A stretch of DNA of 64,000 nucleotides, taken from the NCBI RefSeq assembly GCF_003313385.1, contig NZ_QMHN01000001.1, forward strand, positions 1,228,097 to 1,292,096, given 5' to 3'. The notes beneath the pieces are model-generated. The model was not told the origin of the DNA, ran no database searches, and worked only from the letters and a program-made list of their open reading frames with translations. This DNA is from Pedobacter chitinilyticus. Lineage in GTDB: Bacteria > Bacteroidota > Bacteroidia > Sphingobacteriales > Sphingobacteriaceae. Shown one piece after another: positions 44,847-54,821 of the stretch. A program made the translations under genes and the position numbers. Numbering within the stretch: position 1 is the stretch's first letter; every line of letters begins with the position of its first letter.

Positions 44847-46361
44847 TTATATTGCTTTAAGCTGCGCCGACATTTGCTTGGTCAACACGGCTTCTATCCC
44901 CTCGTCTAATATCGCCTGGTATTGTGCTTTCACAGTTGGCACAAAATCTGATAATTGGCTCAAGTTTGCTCCCCAAAAAGTTTGATCTGTTAAAACCTCC
45001 TCTACAAAGGTTTCTTGATTTTGGTTGTATTTTTCAAATAAATAAGGTGCAGAGTCATCGTTTAACCGATAACTCGCACCATTATCCAAACCAAAATATA
45101 GATTGTTCTCCTTTCTCTGCGCACGAGAAAAGGCCAAGTAAGCGGCAAAGCCTAGGGCAATATGCGTTGGAACTTGGTTAAATATTTTATAGTAATTCAG
45201 TAACAATGGCAGTATTCTGATTTTCATCTTCATACTGTACTGAAATGCAATGCTGGTCCACAAATGTTCAATGGATGGATTTGCAAAACGGTCTTTAACA
45301 CTATTGGCAAAGGCATCCGTTTGCTTTTTGTCCACTTTATAAGGAATTGCAGGCGCTATCTCATTGGCCATTAAGGTTTCGATATAGCTCGTCATCAACT
45401 CTTGGCTCATGGCATTTTTAACCGTATCAATTCCTAATAAAAAGGCAATGCCTGAGCTTAGGGTGTGCGTACCATTGAGTAAACGTACCTTTAGCTCCCT
45501 GTATATTTCAATGTCTTCGGCAATGATTACTCCTTGGTCTACCGTAGCGAAAGAAAGCACCTCTGTAACGTGTTTACCACCTTCAATTGCCCACAAACGG
45601 TAAGGTTCGGTCATGGAGAGTAACGTATCTTCATAGCCTAGTTCTTCTTGCAATACTTGATAGGTTTCTGCATCTGGTTTTCCGGGCACAATTCTATCTA
45701 CCAAAGAATTACAGAAGTGATTAGCTTGCACCAACCAAGCCATAAAGCTGGCTTCCAGCTGATTATAACGCGCTAACTTAAGCACAATTTCACCTAATTT
45801 TTTCCCATTATCTGGAATAAGCTCGGTAGCTACCATCACCAATCCTTTATCTGGCTGACCATTAAAAGCTTGATAACGCTCGTAAAGTACCGCTAATAAT
45901 TTTGCTGGGAATGAGCTCGGAGGATTCAACTGAATATTTTCCTCCACGTATTGTATCCCTACTTCGGTAGTATTAGAAATAACGATTTGTAAATCTTCGG
46001 ACTTGGCAATCTCTAAAATCAACTGCCAATCTTTTTCAGCCGCAATAACTCTGCTTATGGCTGATGAAATGATGTTTTCTGAAACAGGATTTCCGTTTTC
46101 AATGCCACGTACGCAAAGGGTATACAAAGCATCTTGATGATCAAATTCAGTGGTATTTGCACCTGTTGATTTAACTACCGCAATGCGACCATTGAAAATG
46201 CCCTCACGGTTCGCTTTATCAATAAAGTAATCTGGCAAGCCTCGCAACAACACCCCAGTCCCAAACTGCAAAACCTTCTCTGGTAAATCAAAGATTTGCG
46301 GGCTTGGCACTACCACATTTTCAGTGGCTATCAATTTCAGATTATCTTTTGATAAAATCAT
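44847..46361 (-). CDS. uxaB: Tagaturonate reductase (altronate oxidoreductase) UxaB
   Basis: NADH-dependent reduction of tagaturonate to altronate. 504 residues of the mannitol-dehydrogenase family: VLQFGTGVLLRGLPDYFIDK near residue 30 (Rossmann start), AVVKSTGANTTEFDHQDALY, ISNTTEVGIQY, then NHFCNSLVDRIVPGKPD near 215 and VRLLNGTHTLSSGIAFLLGI near 292 with the catalytic Lys/Asn/His region. First gene of the operon. Two palindromes at 46478-46509 lie about 120 nt upstream. Confidence 0.95.
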   Translation of the reverse strand: MILSKDNLKLIATENVVVPSPQIFDLPEKVLQFGTGVLLRGLPDYFIDKANREGIFNGRIAVVKSTGANTTEFDHQDALYTLCVRGIENGNPVSENIISSAISRVIAAEKDWQLILEIAKSEDLQIVISNTTEVGIQYVEENIQLNPPSSFPAKLLAVLYERYQAFNGQPDKGLVMVATELIPDNGKKLGEIVLKLARYNQLEASFMAWLVQANHFCNSLVDRIVPGKPDAETYQVLQEELGYEDTLLSMTEPYRLWAIEGGKHVTEVLSFATVDQGVIIAEDIEIYRELKVRLLNGTHTLSSGIAFLLGIDTVKNAMSQELMTSYIETLMANEIAPAIPYKVDKKQTDAFANSVKDRFANPSIEHLWTSIAFQYSMKMKIRILPLLLNYYKIFNQVPTHIALGFAAYLAFSRAQRKENNLYFGLDNGASYRLNDDSAPYLFEKYNQNQETFVEEVLTDQTFWGANLSQLSDFVPTVKAQYQAILDEGIEAVLTKQMSAQLKAI

Positions 46362-46477
46362 CTCTCTATATACTGCTATTCAAATTGTTTAGGCCAATAA
46401 AGAGACATAAAGTACCTTTACTAGCATTTGGTCGAAACAATTCTACATAATTTATGCTAGTAAAATCCCGATTTTAA

Positions 46478-46509
46478 CGCAAATATTTGCGCAATCGTTC
46501 CCGAGAACG
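46478..46509. promoter_or_regulatory. Candidate operators of the hexuronate operon
   Basis: A perfect palindrome CGCAAATATTTGCG (46478-46491) resembles LacI/PurR-family boxes, and CGTTC-CCGA-GAACG (46496-46509) is a second inverted repeat 4 nt away. They lie in the 218-bp gap between the alpha-2-macroglobulin and uxaB genes. No regulator gene lies in the operon, so control would be by a regulator encoded elsewhere. Confidence 0.5.
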
Positions 46510-46579
46510 TAGGGCGTTTGAGTTCTTAGATTTTATGTTAGTATATCCGTTATTTTTTATCTGCCATAGGCAACTAAGA

Positions 46580-49500
46580 TTAATTGATGCGAATACTTTT
46601 CATGTCCTCACGCCCAAAAAACACTGGAAAATACATCATTTCTGCTTTGGCTGGATTTAAAGTGTATTGCCCATTGTAACGAGGCATTAAGGATATTTCG
46701 AAAGTATATTTCCCTTGTTTTAGTTTGGTACAGAAGATGGACGTTTTTTCCTTGAAGTATTCTCGATGCGTTTCTAATCCCCAATATCCCTTCGTTTTGT
46801 TTTCATAAGAGCATCCTGCTGGAATTGGCACTTCTATCATCACATAATCTGCATCTGCTTTTACATCCACTTCAATTTTTAACGTGGCAACTTCTCCCGC
46901 TTTTAATATTTGATTAACTTTTCCTTTCTGGGAAATGGAAGTACGCACCACAAACTCTTTATCTACTTTTGTTGGATTGATGTTTTGGAACTGCTGATAG
47001 GCGGCGAAGTAGATAGGCATCTCCCCTTTCTTTTGAAGTGATAGCTGATCGTTCTTGTCTAGTTCCTGTTGATAAGGGAATTGCTTTACCACGTTGCCGT
47101 TCAACACCAGTTCTGTTGGTTTTTGATCTGTTTTTCTTTTCAATAACTCTGGTACAATCATTTCCAATATCAATGAAGACTCGTAGGTGTTCCGCCATTT
47201 CCCATCTCTTCTTTGCTCCAAGAAATAGTTAACGATTTTTTGCTGCTCCTGCTGATTGCCACCGGAAGCTTTCAATATCTTATAAGCCAGCAATGTATTC
47301 TGGATGTGATTATCCCAAAAGCCCGCCTTGTTTTCTCCCCAATAGCTGTTGCCAAACATGGTGTTCTTTTTGATTTTCAATAAGCTATCGATGTTTACCT
47401 TCATTCCCGCTATTTGTTTCAAATACATTAAGCTCAATTTGTCGTACAAGGTTGGGACGAAGTATAAGGTTTTACTTTTCTCGATGGCTTTTAACCAATC
47501 TTTGGTGACTTCTTTATTGTTTAACAGCTGTATCAACTCCACTACTTTTAATTTACTGTAGTCTTGCTGATCGACTAATTGCCTGCGCAGATAGTTGTAG
47601 ATTTTATCTTTATTCAGTTTCACCTGATAGCCATCTTTTTCGGATAACAGTAATGCCTCTATTACATGTAAACTGATCCATATCTCTTCGTCACCATCTT
47701 GCCACCAACCCCAAGTTCCTTGATTTTTTTGGGTAGCATTTAACTTTCTAATGAGATTTTTGATTTCTTTCTCATACTTAAAGTCTTGTTTTAAATAGCT
47801 TTTTAATTGTTTCTGAAGAAGAAGCGCTTTAAGTTTAGAAGCCATTTGTTCATTGCACAAATACTCGTAACGGTATAAGTGCTCCATTTCATCTAAAAGT
47901 ACAGGAAATACTGATGCTTCTGCCCTCACCATCACCTTGCCCAAGCGTTTATCAAAATTGTAATGAATGGTGGTATCGCTGTGCAGCGCATTGAAATAAC
48001 CTTTGGTTTCCTTTATGCCTTTTTCAAATACAGGGATTTTTCTGATCTCACCATCAAAATAGCCATTGTCTTGCGTAAGTGTGTACTCGAAGTGCAAGCT
48101 ATCTTTTTCGGCTATTGCCTTTACTGGAATAGTATCGATCAGAGAGTTTTTAATGGTCACTGTACTATTCAATAGTGATTGTTGGTTATAGCTCATTTTC
48201 CTGACCACTTTTTCGGCTATCGGCGAATAGTTCATCAGCTTGCCTATAATGTTAATGCTATCGCCTTTAATAGCAAATTGAGGAGCAGTTAAATTGGCGC
48301 TCAGTGATTTAAAAGACTTTATTTTGGCGGTAGTAGTTCCCGACTGTTTCTTCCCGTTCATAGCAATTACCTTAGCATTCCAACTGGTAATATCATCTGG
48401 GAATTTCACGACGAAGGTGGCATTGCCATCATTATCGGTATTCAATTTAGGTTTCCAAAAACCAACATCAGAAAAATTAGTGCGCATGGTTTGTTGCTGT
48501 GTCACCAATTCTCCAGCTTCGTTCATGGCACTATTGCCTTTTTTGGTTTTAATGATGAGTACACCATTAGCGGCTCGAGCACCGTAAATAGCTACTGCAC
48601 TGGCATCTTTAAGGACGGTAATATCCGCCAAGTCATCTTTATTTAAACTTGCCATATCGCCCGAAAATGGCACCCCATCAATAATTACCAAAGGTTGTTC
48701 ATTTGCATTGATAGATGCAGCACCTCTAATCATAATTTTATCGCTTCCACCTAAAGACACCCCTGCTACTTTTCCAGCCAAAGCACTCTCAAAGCTTATA
48801 CTGGAGACCGAACCTGTCATTTCCTTTCTCATCATGGTTCCATATCCTGTTATCACAACTTCTTGAAGAGAACTAGTGCTTTCTTCTAAGTAAACATCCC
48901 CTAAATTCCCTGATTTGATCTCTTTTTCTACCGTATTAAAACCGATAGACATAAAGCTTATTTTTCCTTTTTCAGGCGCATCTATTTTAAAATACCCATT
49001 GGCATTGGTAAACACCCCCTCTTTTACACCCACTATTTTTATCATAACGCCTGGCAAGGGTGACTTATCGCTTTTTGCCAAGACTCTTCCCGTAACGAGG
49101 TTCTTGAAAAGCGTATAATCTATATATTCATCATTAACGACTTCTAACACTTTAGAATCGATCTTATTGTTACTGCGTTTGAGCGACTTGATATATTTAT
49201 CAAGCTCTACACTTTTTTGATCCGCTTTTTTAGCCTTGAGTAAAGACCATTCGTAATAATTAACGCCATTAGGTTTAACTTTTACGTTTTCAACCAAGTA
49301 ATAAGAATTGTCTTTCAATAGGAACATGATTTTATAAGTACCCTCTTCCAAGCGTATTTCCCACTGTGAATTTCCTTGGTAAATGTGCATGAAACTTGGT
49401 CTTTCTGGTTGATAAATCACGATATTTTTCAAGTAAGGGGATTTGATTAAACTATCAGCTAACTTAAAACGTAATCTTCCTATATGTTCATCTCTTGGCT

Positions 49501-52351
49501 GCTCATTTTGAAAAAGTGCCGTGGTGTAACTTCTTAAGTCCAAATAATCGTTCCAAATGCTGTCAATTTCTATCTTGTTGATCACGTGTTGCAAATAGCT
49601 GTCGTTACCCAATTTAGGTGTTGAGGAAAGGGTTCGATCAAAGGCAAAAGGGCCTTGGAATGATTTCTGTTTGATCAAACCAGGGAAAAAGGTATAGGTG
49701 TAACCCGATTCGCGAATGAATTGATGTGAAAAATCTTCCGTTTTGTACATTAACAGGTTATCTTTAAAAGGACCTACTAAAAACTCGGCGCCAACATTTT
49801 TTTGTGGGGCATTTAAAAGTACGGTAGTGCTATCGTAGCCCATCAACAACTTTTCATAAGGCTTATTAAAGTTCGTGATCCTCATCATGTACCTATCCAA
49901 CCGTTGTGCCTCCTGATCACTAAGCACATTCTTTTCGTCAGAAACCATGGTATTTGCATTATTTGACTGCGAGGAAACGCTGAAGATGGTCTTTTTACCC
50001 GCTATCATCTCCACCTCTTTTAAAACAACTTTTTTGTTGACCGTTCTAAGTCCAATTTTATGCTTACCAGGAGTAATTTCAAATGCGTAGGAAGTTAGTT
50101 GATCTGCCTTATCAAAAAAGACAGGGATATCATCAACATACACCACATTTACGGGTTCAATCTGCCCATCGTTAATGACAAAGGGAGCAAATTGAGTAAT
50201 GTTGTTTTTAGCATTTTCGGTAGTGATGTATAAATCGTTGTGGTTAGTAAACCTGTAGTACTCTACCGTATCCAATCGGAGCGATTTTGCCCATTTAGCC
50301 CACAATAGTTTAAAATTACCAGAAGCTGTTAGTTCATCTGCTTCTACTATATCTTTTAGTTTACGACTATAATAGCTTTTCGAAAACCTTGGTAGGTTGG
50401 GCTGTCTGACTTCGCCAAATTTAGTCGTGTGTGCATAAGCGGTAACGTCTACATCAGCAACGGGTTTCGAATCAACATCAGTCACCTTCACCAACATATT
50501 TACCTTTTGACCAGGATACACCATATCTGGTGCAATGAATTTTACATTTAGCTCATTTGGATTATAAAAGGTGCTGGCTTGATGGGTCCTTTCTTCATTA
50601 TCCCAAAAATAACTGATGCTAATGTGTACTGCTTTTGCGTTGCTATGTTTTATCAGGGTATCTAATTTTGTAGCATATCCCTTAAATTTCACGGCATTCC
50701 CCGAAAACACGATATACCAAAAAGGAATCTTATGCTCATTATTGATTTGAATCCTTACAGAATCTTTGGTGTGTTGGGCAGCAATGGAAAGCTGTGGTTT
50801 ATTGTCAGCGAGATAATAATCTTGCTGTTTACCTGCATAACGTAGCTCATAATACTCCGCCCTATAATCAGCTTTTATTTTGGGAGTATTGATGGTTAAC
50901 GAATCTAAAAGTTCATCATTAAATGAAAATGACTTGAGTAGAAAAGCTTTGTTAAACGCTATGCCTTCACCATTATAAAAAGCCAAGCTATCTTTCTCCA
51001 ACTTCACTGTAATTAAATCAGCTTCCACATCTTCTCTAGTCAAACTCACATTGGCATTCCTACTCTCATTATTGGAATTTAAAAACTGGGCATTCACCCT
51101 AAAATTGATTTCAGCATTAGGAAATACGTGCGCAGGAATCACCAATTTTGTTTCTCCAACAGGCTCCAATTTGATCTCCTTTGTCCAAAGCGTATCAGGT
51201 ACAAAAACAACTTGAGTGGTGTATTTTCTAACATCAGAAGTCACTACGGATAGCTTCACTCTCCCATCAGGAACTGCTAATTCATTTTCATCGGTGGCTT
51301 TCATAAAAAGCATAACAGAATCGTTTTTAGCAAAAGTAGACTTGCTTGCCCTCAAGTTAAAGTCAATGCTTTTCAGTTCATACTCTTCGTAGTTAAAACC
51401 ATCACTTAGTACTACCCCCTCATTCGCTTCCTTGCCTTTCTCCACCAACCAAACTTGATATCTTTTGTCTAAGGTCATATTGAGCGAATCGGCCAGTACA
51501 AAACTGTATTCATAAGCGCCGTTACGATAAGGTTTAAGTGTGGTTAAGGTCTTTTTACTTTGATAATCTTTAAACAAAACCACGTCTAAATCTTGAGGCT
51601 TAATTTCCTTACCGCTTTTGTCCACCACATAGGCTTTAAACTGAACGGTATCCAGAGGTTTGTATTTAGGCTTGCTAAAAACCATATAGCCTTTATATTG
51701 CTTCTGTTTTTTATTTGAATATTTTATTTTCCTATACAGGTTTTTAAAGGGCATCCAAGTATAGCGAACTGGGGAACTGTAAAGGATGCGTTTGGCTAAG
51801 CTCCAGTCTTCTTTGTAGTTATATCGTTCGTCAATTTCAAAAGAGAAAAAACTGCTTACATCTTGATACTTCACCTTGATCACGTCCTCCTTTTTTTGAT
51901 AGCTGCTCGTATACAACCCCGTTGCCTCATCGTAAGTTGCCTTTTTACCTTTTCCTATTTGCACCTCGGCATCTTTAATCAAATTTCCTTTCAAATCTTT
52001 CACGTAGAACTGAAAATGCTTTTGATCATTCACAAAAGCGATTTCTACATTTTTACGATCCTTTAGTACATATTCCCACTTATTTTTAACAGGAGTTGCG
52101 TACAGATAATTTCCATAATGAAGTTTGCGTGGATATTTAGCAGCAATTTTAAAACTGTCTATTTTGGTATGAAGATAACTGTCATTAATGGCGTATTTAC
52201 CTTCCAGCGCAATATCCAACATCTCCTTGTCGGTAAGCCGATAGATGTAAGTATAACCTCCAGAAGTTTTGCTGTTGGATAATTTCTGCTGTGCAACTAC
52301 ATTAAGACAAGCCAATAAGGCCAAAGTGAAAAGCGTAAAATGTATCTTCAT
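46580..52351 (-). CDS. Alpha-2-macroglobulin family protein with embedded CarboxypepD_reg and TonB-plug domains
   Basis: 1923 residues with a signal peptide (MKIHFTLFTLALLACLNVVAQ). Repeated MG-type beta domains fill residues 40-1060 (for example YKPLDTVQFKAYVVDKSGKE). Near 1080-1155 lies a carboxypeptidase-regulatory-like domain (TGRVLAKSDKSPLPGVMIKI), then at 1160-1275 a SusC-like TonB plug (ITGYGTMMRKEMTGSVSS, LVIIDGVPFSG, AIYGARAANGVLIIKTKKG). The A2M thioester region follows with CNEQ at 1499-1502 and an alpha-toroid of helical repeats to about 1750. No beta-barrel follows the plug. It probably traps proteases or modifies the envelope; monocistronic. Confidence 0.88.
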   Translation of the reverse strand: MKIHFTLFTLALLACLNVVAQQKLSNSKTSGGYTYIYRLTDKEMLDIALEGKYAINDSYLHTKIDSFKIAAKYPRKLHYGNYLYATPVKNKWEYVLKDRKNVEIAFVNDQKHFQFYVKDLKGNLIKDAEVQIGKGKKATYDEATGLYTSSYQKKEDVIKVKYQDVSSFFSFEIDERYNYKEDWSLAKRILYSSPVRYTWMPFKNLYRKIKYSNKKQKQYKGYMVFSKPKYKPLDTVQFKAYVVDKSGKEIKPQDLDVVLFKDYQSKKTLTTLKPYRNGAYEYSFVLADSLNMTLDKRYQVWLVEKGKEANEGVVLSDGFNYEEYELKSIDFNLRASKSTFAKNDSVMLFMKATDENELAVPDGRVKLSVVTSDVRKYTTQVVFVPDTLWTKEIKLEPVGETKLVIPAHVFPNAEINFRVNAQFLNSNNESRNANVSLTREDVEADLITVKLEKDSLAFYNGEGIAFNKAFLLKSFSFNDELLDSLTINTPKIKADYRAEYYELRYAGKQQDYYLADNKPQLSIAAQHTKDSVRIQINNEHKIPFWYIVFSGNAVKFKGYATKLDTLIKHSNAKAVHISISYFWDNEERTHQASTFYNPNELNVKFIAPDMVYPGQKVNMLVKVTDVDSKPVADVDVTAYAHTTKFGEVRQPNLPRFSKSYYSRKLKDIVEADELTASGNFKLLWAKWAKSLRLDTVEYYRFTNHNDLYITTENAKNNITQFAPFVINDGQIEPVNVVYVDDIPVFFDKADQLTSYAFEITPGKHKIGLRTVNKKVVLKEVEMIAGKKTIFSVSSQSNNANTMVSDEKNVLSDQEAQRLDRYMMRITNFNKPYEKLLMGYDSTTVLLNAPQKNVGAEFLVGPFKDNLLMYKTEDFSHQFIRESGYTYTFFPGLIKQKSFQGPFAFDRTLSSTPKLGNDSYLQHVINKIEIDSIWNDYLDLRSYTTALFQNEQPRDEHIGRLRFKLADSLIKSPYLKNIVIYQPERPSFMHIYQGNSQWEIRLEEGTYKIMFLLKDNSYYLVENVKVKPNGVNYYEWSLLKAKKADQKSVELDKYIKSLKRSNNKIDSKVLEVVNDEYIDYTLFKNLVTGRVLAKSDKSPLPGVMIKIVGVKEGVFTNANGYFKIDAPEKGKISFMSIGFNTVEKEIKSGNLGDVYLEESTSSLQEVVITGYGTMMRKEMTGSVSSISFESALAGKVAGVSLGGSDKIMIRGAASINANEQPLVIIDGVPFSGDMASLNKDDLADITVLKDASAVAIYGARAANGVLIIKTKKGNSAMNEAGELVTQQQTMRTNFSDVGFWKPKLNTDNDGNATFVVKFPDDITSWNAKVIAMNGKKQSGTTTAKIKSFKSLSANLTAPQFAIKGDSINIIGKLMNYSPIAEKVVRKMSYNQQSLLNSTVTIKNSLIDTIPVKAIAEKDSLHFEYTLTQDNGYFDGEIRKIPVFEKGIKETKGYFNALHSDTTIHYNFDKRLGKVMVRAEASVFPVLLDEMEHLYRYEYLCNEQMASKLKALLLQKQLKSYLKQDFKYEKEIKNLIRKLNATQKNQGTWGWWQDGDEEIWISLHVIEALLLSEKDGYQVKLNKDKIYNYLRRQLVDQQDYSKLKVVELIQLLNNKEVTKDWLKAIEKSKTLYFVPTLYDKLSLMYLKQIAGMKVNIDSLLKIKKNTMFGNSYWGENKAGFWDNHIQNTLLAYKILKASGGNQQEQQKIVNYFLEQRRDGKWRNTYESSLILEMIVPELLKRKTDQKPTELVLNGNVVKQFPYQQELDKNDQLSLQKKGEMPIYFAAYQQFQNINPTKVDKEFVVRTSISQKGKVNQILKAGEVATLKIEVDVKADADYVMIEVPIPAGCSYENKTKGYWGLETHREYFKEKTSIFCTKLKQGKYTFEISLMPRYNGQYTLNPAKAEMMYFPVFFGREDMKSIRIN

Positions 52352-52449
52352 AAAAATGGTTTATTTAAAGATACATTCTATACTGATATTCCATAAAGTG
52401 ATGGTGTTTTATATTATCAAATACCTGTAGCCGATTAATGCACAATTTC

Positions 52450-52457
52450 TATATTTG
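52450..52457 (+). promoter_or_regulatory. Predicted -7 element of the YceH-like gene
   Basis: TATATTTG matches TAnnTTTG, 28 nt before the ATG. The -33 element is unclear. Confidence 0.4.
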
Positions 52458-52485
52458 GGCTATCACCTTTAACATTTAACGAAAC

Positions 52486-53133
52486 ATGGACAACGAAATA
52501 AAAATACCTGTACTTACTGCCGAACAAATTAGAGTTTTAGGTGCCTTAATGGAAAAGGCCAAAACCACTCCAGATTATTACCCGATGACGATGAACGGTT
52601 TGGTTTCGGCATGTAACCAAAAAACATCGAGAAAGCCCGTAGTTAATTATGATGAAGAAGTGATTGGTGCAGCTTTAAACTCCTTAAAGATTGCTGGCCT
52701 AACTTCTACAGCTACTGGAGGATCTATCCGCAACATCAAATACAAGCACAATTTTGCCATTGTTTATCCCTTACTGCCTTCTGAAGTGGCTGTAATGTGC
52801 CTATTGTTTTTACGTGGACCACAAACACCTGGAGAAATCAATACCAACTCTGGTCGTTTATATGAGTTTGAAACCTTAGAAGAAGTTCAACAAACTTTGG
52901 AAAAACTTGCTAATGAAGGTTATGTTAAACAATTGCCGAAACGCCCTGGACAAAAAGAGCAACGTTATATGCATCTTTTTACTGGCGATGTTGAATTTAA
53001 CGAAGAAGATTATACCACAGATGAAACTCCAACTAAATCAAATTCGCAACTTGAAGAAAGGGTAGCGAAGTTAGAAACTGAATTGGCAGAGCTTAAGGAA
53101 AACTTTGAGAAGCTGATGAAGGAACTTTATTAG
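52486..53133 (+). CDS. YceH-like (DUF480) protein
   Basis: 215 residues: IPVLTAEQIRVLGALMEKAK at the start, PDYYPMTMNGLVSACNQKTS, then a second winged-helix part (LLFLRGPQTPGEINTNSGRL, ANEGYVKQLPKRPGQKEQRY). It ends in a coiled coil (LEERVAKLETELAELKENFE). This is the standard DUF480 layout of two winged helices plus a coiled coil. Cytoplasmic and possibly DNA-binding; function unproven. Stand-alone gene. Confidence 0.92.
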   Translation: MDNEIKIPVLTAEQIRVLGALMEKAKTTPDYYPMTMNGLVSACNQKTSRKPVVNYDEEVIGAALNSLKIAGLTSTATGGSIRNIKYKHNFAIVYPLLPSEVAVMCLLFLRGPQTPGEINTNSGRLYEFETLEEVQQTLEKLANEGYVKQLPKRPGQKEQRYMHLFTGDVEFNEEDYTTDETPTKSNSQLEERVAKLETELAELKENFEKLMKELY

Positions 53134-53464
53134 GGGTTAGTGGTTAGCAACTAGTTATTGGTACTTAGATAGAGGGAAAAATCTCTTATGATGACACACA
53201 CTTTAGGGAAGATACCTAACCTCGAAAAAGGAATCAGCTCTTGTCGTTCGGAGTGTAAGTTGTACTATTTTAATCAATAGTGAATAATTTCATTAACAGA
53301 TCCAAAGATCTCTCCACTAGGGTCGAGATGACGGTATAGGAATAGGATCACTAATTCCTAATTAACTGATGAACCAATGAACCAAACAAACTAATTTCAA
53401 AGAGTCGGCACTGTGCATAGCCCTTATCTACTAACAACTAGGTCACTAATCCCTAGCCACTAAT
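53134..53464. other. Repeat-derived intergenic region
   Basis: 331 bp without a gene. The two ends are loosely inverted copies (GGTTAGTGGTTAGCAACTAG near 53137 and CTAACAACTAGGTCACTAAT near 53430). The middle holds the TCTCC...GAGATGACG repeat. Similar CTAACTACTAAATACTAAT strings occur at 1976-2093. Confidence 0.5.
53306..53334. repeat. Dispersed repeat, AGATCTCTCC...GTCGAGATGACGG copy
   Basis: Very close to the copy at 11511 (GATCTCTCC then TGAGATGACG). Confidence 0.55.
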
Positions 53465-54244
53465 TTAAACAAACCTCTTAATCACCCTTAATTTATGGCT
53501 GTACCTATCTAATTCCAAATTATAAATCCCTTGGTTATCAATAGGGTCAATTCTAACCTTACCAGCCGAATGGATAATTTTATCATTGCTTAACATCATC
53601 CCTACGTGGATAATTTTTCCTTCCTCGTTATCAAAAAAGGCTAAATCCCCCATTTTGGCCGAAGCTAAAAAGTCGACCAGTTCCCCTTCTTCCACTTGTT
53701 GCGAAGCATCTCTGCGTAAACTAAGGCCCAACAATTTATAAACAATTTGTACAAATCCAGAGCAGTCGATACCGAAAAAGCTACGTCCGCCCCAAAGGTA
53801 AGGCGAGTTTAAAAAAAACTTGGCAGTGGCTTCTACCTTAGTGGCAAAGTTGGCAACATTTGGAATAAAAGGCTCTGTTTTTACCTCAAACCTACTTTCA
53901 CCCAAATAACAATAACCATCTTCATAAAAAGGTAAAGTACTTCCTGGACTTAGGTAATAAACCGTGCCAGCATCATCTACCAAACGATTATCGAAATTTA
54001 CTGCCGTAACATATCGATAGCTCTGCTCGTCGTGATATTGCAAATCAGTAACCCATTGCAACTGCTTATGGTCCATCCAACCCTCATATTGGTCATGATG
54101 GGTTCTCACTAGACACCATTTTTCGGTTTTTTCCAAAAGCAGTACCCTATCGCCAAATAATAACTGTGAAACAATCTCGCTTCGGTCTGATGGTTCTTTT
54201 CTAAGTGGAGCTACTGCTATGCGACAAACGTGGTACATTTCCAT
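53465..54244 (-). CDS. C40-family (NlpC/P60) peptidoglycan hydrolase with SH3-like domain
   Basis: The ATG at 54244 (259 aa, MEMYHVCRIAVAPLRKEPSD) starts directly with an SH3b-like domain; a longer frame exists but would overlap the divergent promoter. The C-terminal NlpC/P60 domain has the catalytic Cys in SFFGIDCSGFVQIVYKLLGL near residue 160 and His in KIIHVGMMLSN near 217, followed by IHSAGKVRIDP. It resembles YkfC-type gamma-D-Glu-L-Lys/Dpm endopeptidases that act on muropeptides. No signal peptide is evident, so recycling in the cytoplasm is possible. Confidence 0.88.
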   Translation of the reverse strand: MEMYHVCRIAVAPLRKEPSDRSEIVSQLLFGDRVLLLEKTEKWCLVRTHHDQYEGWMDHKQLQWVTDLQYHDEQSYRYVTAVNFDNRLVDDAGTVYYLSPGSTLPFYEDGYCYLGESRFEVKTEPFIPNVANFATKVEATAKFFLNSPYLWGGRSFFGIDCSGFVQIVYKLLGLSLRRDASQQVEEGELVDFLASAKMGDLAFFDNEEGKIIHVGMMLSNDKIIHSAGKVRIDPIDNQGIYNLELDRYSHKLRVIKRFV

Positions 54245-54371
54245 ATTACAAAACTGAATTGCGATAAAAATAATGGAAATATGTGACATATATCAATCAT
54301 TTTTGTGCCCAAATGTGAGAAACTTTATGCTTTACTTTTTGTTACTTAGTAGAAACAAAAAACTTAAAGCC

Positions 54372-54821
54372 ATGAACTACAAAAGAATTTTAATTGCGGT
54401 AGACAATAGCACTTGTGCTGAAAAAGCCGCGAAAAGTGGTTATGAAATGGCGGCTCTTTACGATGCCGAAGTAGCACTCTTGAACATTGTAGAACCAGCT
54501 CCGCCAATTGCCAACCCCGATTTTGGCTTTACCCCTGCCATTATCGACCTTTACGACAATAGCATTGAAAATAGTCATGTTTTATTGAAAGAAATTGAAG
54601 ACAAATTCAGTAATGGGCGAGCAACTACCTATCTCTCTGCACTCGATACGGCTACAAACGGCATCTTACAACAATCAGAAGAATGGCATGCCGATTTAAT
54701 TGTGATTGGTACTCATGGACGTACGGGACTAAACCATTTTTTAATGGGCAGTGTAGCCGAGCATGTGGCCAGAAAATCTGCTTGCCCAGTATTAATTGTG
54801 CCCAACAAAGCAGAAGTTTAA
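54372..54821 (+). CDS. Universal stress protein (UspA family)
   Basis: 149 residues from the ATG at 54372: MNYKRILIAVDNSTCAEKAA, a single Usp domain with the ATP-binding motif VIGTHGRTGLNHFLMGSVAE (G-2x-G-9x-G-S/T type) and the end CPVLIVPNKAEV. The longer upstream frame is unlikely. It is expected to bind ATP and respond to stress. The last 15 codons are repeated in diverged form 375 bp downstream (55147-55194), evidence of a lost tandem paralogue. Confidence 0.92.
   Translation: MNYKRILIAVDNSTCAEKAAKSGYEMAALYDAEVALLNIVEPAPPIANPDFGFTPAIIDLYDNSIENSHVLLKEIEDKFSNGRATTYLSALDTATNGILQQSEEWHADLIVIGTHGRTGLNHFLMGSVAEHVARKSACPVLIVPNKAEV

Noticed and set aside
53134..53464. Transposon remnant
   Set aside because: The ends are loosely inverted, but no transposase or target duplication is visible; kept only as repeat-derived sequence.
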